DNA of 38,313 nucleotides, taken from positions 1 to 38,313 of the forward strand of contig WQXI01000021.1 of NCBI GenBank assembly GCA_009784935.1. The letters are read 5' to 3'. The position numbers and the translations under genes are program-made. Positions 34,979 to 38,313 of the stretch are shown in pieces. The stretch comes from Treponema sp. GTDB lineage: Bacteria; Spirochaetota; Spirochaetia; Treponematales; Breznakiellaceae. The notes under the pieces are model-generated. The model saw only the letters and a program-made list of their open reading frames with translations. It did not search any database and was not told where the DNA came from. How positions within the stretch are numbered: position 1 is the first letter of the stretch; each line of letters begins with the position of its first letter.

Positions 34979-36451
34979 TTAATTAACAAGTGTCAGTGTT
35001 ATAGGGGGTTCGAGCAGGTCTTGAACTCCCTGTGTACCGAGCCGTACGCGCGAAAGAACCATCGCTCCCGCTGCAGTGTTTTCTATTCTGTAAACAAGCC
35101 TGTTTTCTTCGCCGTCTTCCGGGCGCATTTCTAATAAATCATTTGAGTTAACCTTGTAAAAAACATAGCGGCCTTTTCTTGTACTGCCGCCCGCGCTGAT
35201 AGTATATTCTCCGGAACTGTTAAACTGGACTCTGCCCCATGACGAATCATAAACCGCGTCAGTGCCGGGCCTAACCTGTGATAAGGTCTCCCTGATGTTT
35301 ACAGCTCCGGCGCGGCGGTAAGAGCCGTCCCATGTATTGCTTACTGCAATTTTAAGACGGACATCCTCTACAACACTCAGCCTTATTCTGTCCAAAGATT
35401 CTAGTTCTATATTGACAAAACGCAAAAGCGTACTAATAGAAATATTCTGGCTTCTTATATTAAGCCCAAAACGCGTAGGAGAAGAAGTCTGCCAGCGAAA
35501 AACTTGCTGTGTTTCATCGCCGAAAAAAATGATTTCTTTTTTTGCAGGATCAAAATATAAATATTGACTGGTATCAATAGTGCCCTGGGGACTTATAAAA
35601 TACCAAAGGTCGTTTATAAAGTTTTCGAAAACACCGGGTCTGCCGCTCAAAAGTTCTCTAAGACGGCGCTGTTCAATCTGCGATCCCGGGATTCTGGAAA
35701 CTTGTATTTGTTCATATTGCTCGCGCGCCGGATTATACGAATAAATTGTTTCTATTTGATCCAGTATATTGGCTGATGAACTGTCATGTCCGTATGCGGC
35801 AATATTAAAACTCTGCCCCCTTGTCATATTCTGCTGATATGCCAAAGAACGCAGTGTCTCTTGTATAACAATAGAGCCAGCAACCTGCATTTCTGCAATT
35901 TTTCTATAAGGCTGTCCCGGCATATAATTTGCGCCCCGCCTTAAAATTGTAATTGTATGCTCATTGTTAGTATTCATGCCTGTTACAATAATACAATTGT
36001 TTCTGTCGCCGATTAAATCAAAGCTGGAAATAGTAGCGGTTTCTGCCCTTACAGCCGCAGTGGGTAAACTCCACATTCTTCTGTATGATCTTGCCCTGTC
36101 GTCATAGCCAAAGAAAGTGATATGTATAGGAACTGCCGGATCAGAATCTCTATAAATAACAAATTGTTCTTCTCCGATATAGACTTCGCTTTCCCTGTTA
36201 AGAACAGCTATTACAATTTCGCCGTTTTCCATAGGCAGTTTGGTTTCGAGCTTTTCTTCCCATAGAAAATAATCAGTTGTATCAGATGCTGCAAATGTGT
36301 TTGCTTCGCGGGGTGTAATAATTCTGGTTCTGACATCATCATTAGAAGCCGGGTAAAAAACAACCTTCCATAGACCTGTCGCAAGGAAAATAATTAACAA
36401 AACGCAAAAAACTAAAATGCCGATATATAAACCGAATAATTCTTTTTTCAT
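34979..36451 (-). CDS. Membrane-anchored exported protein, possible pallilysin-related protein
   Basis: No firm family. From the start at 36451 (490 aa) it has a short cytoplasmic MKKE, one hydrophobic anchor (about 5-27, LFGLYIGILVFCVLLIIFLA) and a long periplasmic part rich in beta strands. The C-terminal 120 residues (AGAVNIRETLSQVRPGTDAV onward, ending VLSRVRLGTQGVQDLLEPPI) recall the end of treponemal pallilysin-type (TP0751) proteins, and the gene order with VWA, DHH and cfpA-like genes fits that locus. No HEXXH motif is present, so protease activity is not supported. The start lacks a Shine-Dalgarno and lies 13 nt after the DHH gene. Confidence 0.6.
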   Translation of the reverse strand: MKKELFGLYIGILVFCVLLIIFLATGLWKVVFYPASNDDVRTRIITPREANTFAASDTTDYFLWEEKLETKLPMENGEIVIAVLNRESEVYIGEEQFVIYRDSDPAVPIHITFFGYDDRARSYRRMWSLPTAAVRAETATISSFDLIGDRNNCIIVTGMNTNNEHTITILRRGANYMPGQPYRKIAEMQVAGSIVIQETLRSLAYQQNMTRGQSFNIAAYGHDSSSANILDQIETIYSYNPAREQYEQIQVSRIPGSQIEQRRLRELLSGRPGVFENFINDLWYFISPQGTIDTSQYLYFDPAKKEIIFFGDETQQVFRWQTSSPTRFGLNIRSQNISISTLLRFVNIELESLDRIRLSVVEDVRLKIAVSNTWDGSYRRAGAVNIRETLSQVRPGTDAVYDSSWGRVQFNSSGEYTISAGGSTRKGRYVFYKVNSNDLLEMRPEDGEENRLVYRIENTAAGAMVLSRVRLGTQGVQDLLEPPITLTLVN

Positions 36452-36464
36452 ATATTCTACAGTA

Positions 36465-37436
36465 TCACATATCCAGCCGCGATTCCACACAGGCAAGCAG
36501 TTTTTTTATAGTTTCCTCTATACCTATGTAGGTTCTAAAACCCGCTGCTGTAACATGGCCGCCCCCGCCGAAATTCTGCGCAATTTTTGACACATTCAAA
36601 GTACCCTTGGAGCGGAGAGAGCAAAAAATCTCCCCTTGCTCTTTTTCTTTGAGTAAAATACTCACTTCGACTTCTTTTGCTTTTAACGGAATATTAACGG
36701 TATTTTCTACTTCGTCAAACTGCGCTTCGGCTTTTTCAAAATCTTCCCAGCGCAGAACCATAAGGGCAATTTTTCTTCCTGCATGGAACTCAAGGCTGGA
36801 AAGCGCTTGTTTTTGCAAAAGAATAGACGCGCAGGAAGAGTTTTCCATAAGCTGCTTGTAAATTAGGTTTGGAGCCGCTCCCCATTCAAGGGTTTTCATT
36901 GCAGCTTTAAAAGTTCTCATCGATGTTTTTGGATAGGCAAAAAACCCCGAATCCGAAACTATCCCGGCATAAGCCGCAGTCGCGGTAAAAGGGTCCAATT
37001 CGATCCCCATTGCGCAGGCAAGTTCTATTGATAATTCCGATACAGAAGATGCCGAAGGATCTACAAGACCATTCAATTTTTCTGTTTTTTTAGGATCGTG
37101 GTGATCGATAGAAAAAGTTTCTTTTACTTTTTTTACAGCTTCCCTTATCGACCCTAAGTGATGTTCATCCGATGTATCCAAAACCAATAATGCCGAATTT
37201 TCTAAAAGCGGCGTATGTTTATCCGGATCCCACTGTTCAATCTCAAAACCTTCTTTAATAAAATCCAAATATCCGGGGATAGGGGATGAATGTATGATTT
37301 TAGTTTCTTTACCCTTCTTTTTTAAGATCGAAGTCAAAACAGCCTCGGCGCCGAGACCATCCGCGTCAGGAGAATCATGGGTAGTTAAGATAAAAGAGCT
37401 GTGGCGGTCGATAAATGATATAATATTGTCAAACAT
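36465..37436 (-). CDS. DHH/DHHA1 phosphoesterase, NrnA-like
   Basis: Predicted bifunctional nanoRNase and pAp phosphatase, or a relative, in the cytosol. The DHH domain has THDSPDADGLGA (19-30), VLDTSD (85-90) and the namesake DHH at 111-113; the C-terminal DHHA1 domain ends with the nucleotide-binding GGGGHVTAAGF. Length 323 aa is typical. It degrades short RNA pieces and recycles pAp in other bacteria; here this is inferred from family only. Between the VWA gene (31 nt upstream) and the membrane-anchored gene (13 nt downstream), so probably one operon. No clear Shine-Dalgarno. Confidence 0.88.
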   Translation of the reverse strand: MFDNIISFIDRHSSFILTTHDSPDADGLGAEAVLTSILKKKGKETKIIHSSPIPGYLDFIKEGFEIEQWDPDKHTPLLENSALLVLDTSDEHHLGSIREAVKKVKETFSIDHHDPKKTEKLNGLVDPSASSVSELSIELACAMGIELDPFTATAAYAGIVSDSGFFAYPKTSMRTFKAAMKTLEWGAAPNLIYKQLMENSSCASILLQKQALSSLEFHAGRKIALMVLRWEDFEKAEAQFDEVENTVNIPLKAKEVEVSILLKEKEQGEIFCSLRSKGTLNVSKIAQNFGGGGHVTAAGFRTYIGIEETIKKLLACVESRLDM

Positions 37437-37467
37437 CAGCTTTATTTGGTAAAAATGAAAATTCTGC

Positions 37468-38043
37468 TTAGTTGTTAAAGTAAGCGGAAGCTGCCCTTCT
37501 AACCCTGTCGTCTAAATTCAGCCCAACAACAAGCGCGCGCCAGGAAGAAAAGTCTTCTACTCTGGAAAAACGAAGCAAATTGCCCTGCGGGTTGTTAATT
37601 ACAGAAGAAAGCGCCTGCGGAGACGCGCTCACAAGCAGAGTATAACTGAAAGACGAGCTCTGTCTGCCAGCAGCTTCTCTTAAAGCGCCGGAAAAATCAG
37701 GATTATTGCCGGCAGGGGTTATTTCTCTAATGCTTCTTTTTGCCGCGTCCCTGTCGGAAGCTCCGTCCATTCTGCCGGAATATATAACGCGGGCAGAAGA
37801 ACCTGCGCTCCAGATTGTAACCCTGTCTCCAGTTGCAAGTATATTGTCGAGGCGAGTGGATACCCATGCCGAAACTTCGTCTTTTACGTCAGAAAAAGAA
37901 GCCGAACCGTCTATAATAATATTGACGTCGATAGGAGCCCTTTCTGAGGCAGTCTGGGCATAAACGCCCGAAAGGCCGAAAAAGACCGCCAAAACAAGCG
38001 GCATGAGGTTTCTTATTGATCCGGGTATTGCTTTATTAATCAT
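37468..38043 (-). CDS. Exported von Willebrand A domain protein (TP0750-like)
   Basis: Short exported protein. The signal peptide ends at VYA-QT (cleavage after residue 29). The rest is a compact von Willebrand factor A fold with the metal-ion site DGSAS (D45, S47, S49) at the end of the first strand, and TPAGNNPDFSGAL further on. Length 191 aa is close to treponemal TP0750, a VWA-fold protein reported to bind host proteins in T. pallidum. The adjacent cfpA-like gene on the other strand and the DHH gene support the same locus. Function in this organism is unknown. No Shine-Dalgarno; a TAAAAT 6 nt from the ATG suggests a leaderless mRNA. Confidence 0.75.
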   Translation of the reverse strand: MINKAIPGSIRNLMPLVLAVFFGLSGVYAQTASERAPIDVNIIIDGSASFSDVKDEVSAWVSTRLDNILATGDRVTIWSAGSSARVIYSGRMDGASDRDAAKRSIREITPAGNNPDFSGALREAAGRQSSSFSYTLLVSASPQALSSVINNPQGNLLRFSRVEDFSSWRALVVGLNLDDRVRRAASAYFNN

Positions 38044-38049
38044 GCCTAT

Positions 38050-38078
38050 ATTTTAACATATATTTTGGAAAATGGCTA
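38050..38078 (-). promoter_or_regulatory. Possible promoter of the VWA-DHH operon
   Basis: On the - strand, TAGCCA (38078-38073; 4 of 6), 17 nt, TAAAAT (38055-38050; 5 of 6), then 6 nt to the ATG. Same tight spacing as three other genes in the window. Confidence 0.4.
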
Positions 38079-38134
38079 GTAAAAATAAGGGGTTTCCTTA
38101 AGGGGGTATTGTTGAATTTTCCTCTAAAAAGGGC

Positions 38135-38163
38135 TTTACATTTGGGTCTCAAATGTGTTATTC
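38135..38163 (+). promoter_or_regulatory. Promoter of the cfpA-like gene with inverted repeat in the spacer
   Basis: TTTACA (38135-38140; 5 of 6), 17-nt spacer, TTATTC (38158-38163; weak). The spacer and the end of the -35 contain ACATTTG-GGTCT-CAAATGT (38138-38156), a perfect 7-bp inverted repeat that would suit a repressor or activator dimer. Confidence 0.45.
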
Positions 38164-38207
38164 TTCAATATAAGTAGTAGTTTAAACTAATTTATAAGGA
38201 GAGTTAT

Positions 38208-38313
38208 ATGGGAGCAATTGATCTGCCCAAATCCCCGAATGTATTCCATCCGGAGAAACCAAGTGCAGTCGGTTCACGCAATTCATTAGCACAGGAATAT
38301 CGTGATCAGCAGG
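38208..38313 (+). CDS. cfpA: N-terminus of cytoplasmic filament protein CfpA (runs off the window)
   Basis: Only 35 residues are present, beginning [17 protein letters not shown]; there is no stop before the edge. The opening is close to what I recall of treponemal CfpA, the protein of the cytoplasmic filament ribbons under the flagella of Treponema, which is largely confined to that genus. AAGGAG (38196-38201) is a good ribosome site. The neighbouring VWA and DHH genes agree with the TP0748-TP0751 order. The call rests on a short piece of sequence and memory. Confidence 0.6.
   Translation, partial: MGAIDLPKSPNVFHPEKPSAVGSRNSLAQEYRDQQ

Noticed and set aside
34979-36451. Metalloprotease function
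   Set aside because: No HEXXH or other zinc-protease motif is visible, so a protease call is not supported even if the protein is related to pallilysin.

Overview
The window looks like chromosomal DNA of a host-associated spirochaete, most likely a Treponema. The main pointers are a partial gene at the right end whose N-terminus resembles the treponemal cytoplasmic filament protein CfpA; next to it a von Willebrand A protein, a DHH phosphoesterase and a membrane-anchored protein, a set that recalls the T. pallidum TP0748-TP0751 (pallilysin) neighbourhood; a Maf/DUF115 protein of the kind linked to flagellin glycosylation; and many small lipoproteins with spirochaete-type lipoboxes. Presence of histidine biosynthesis genes, glutamate dehydrogenase and amylomaltase argues for a gut or environmental treponeme rather than the reduced T. 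pallidum lineage. The species assignment is inference.

Left part (1-4602): a visibly AT-rich accessory block, all on the + strand. It holds the end of a secreted SH3-like protein, a SAM methyltransferase, about 320 bp of non-coding DNA with a strong hairpin, then a TetR regulator with its own promoter buried in a 37-bp palindrome, followed without gaps by a small beta-barrel-like exported protein, a lipoprotein, and an HD-GYP signalling gene that has lost its GYP half through an internal deletion.

Middle-left (4609-11914): a polar amino-acid ABC importer on the - strand (binding lipoprotein, permease, ATPase) diverges from a histidine cluster on the + strand. The first histidine gene is a three-domain HisA-HisI-HisE fusion covering three consecutive pathway steps; then come hisC (with a Cys-rich insert), hisD and a Gfo/Idh/MocA oxidoreductase. 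hisG, hisF, hisH and hisB are not here.

Middle (11995-18097): two acyl-CoA synthetases, one on each strand, the + strand one preceded by an XRE-cupin regulator; two lipoproteins; and a set of hairpin repeats (CCACRGAG type) plus a 36-bp tandem repeat.

Middle-right (18118-30227): Ldh2-type dehydrogenase, metK and a metallophosphoesterase lipoprotein on the - strand; malQ, an LPP20-like lipoprotein and a two-module AAA ATPase on the + strand; DUF2400 and guaB on the - strand; thioredoxin (+) and a lamin-tail-like lipoprotein (-).

Right (30349-38313): a membrane-anchored parvulin isomerase and a Maf/DUF115 protein overlap on the + strand, followed by gdhA with a near-consensus promoter, then the pallilysin-like block on the - strand and the start of cfpA on the + strand.

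Recurring signals: several genes without a Shine-Dalgarno sequence have a -10 box 5-6 nt from the ATG, which predicts leaderless mRNAs; and intergenic hairpin repeats occur six times, once inside a coding sequence. No tRNA, rRNA, transposase or CRISPR array was seen.
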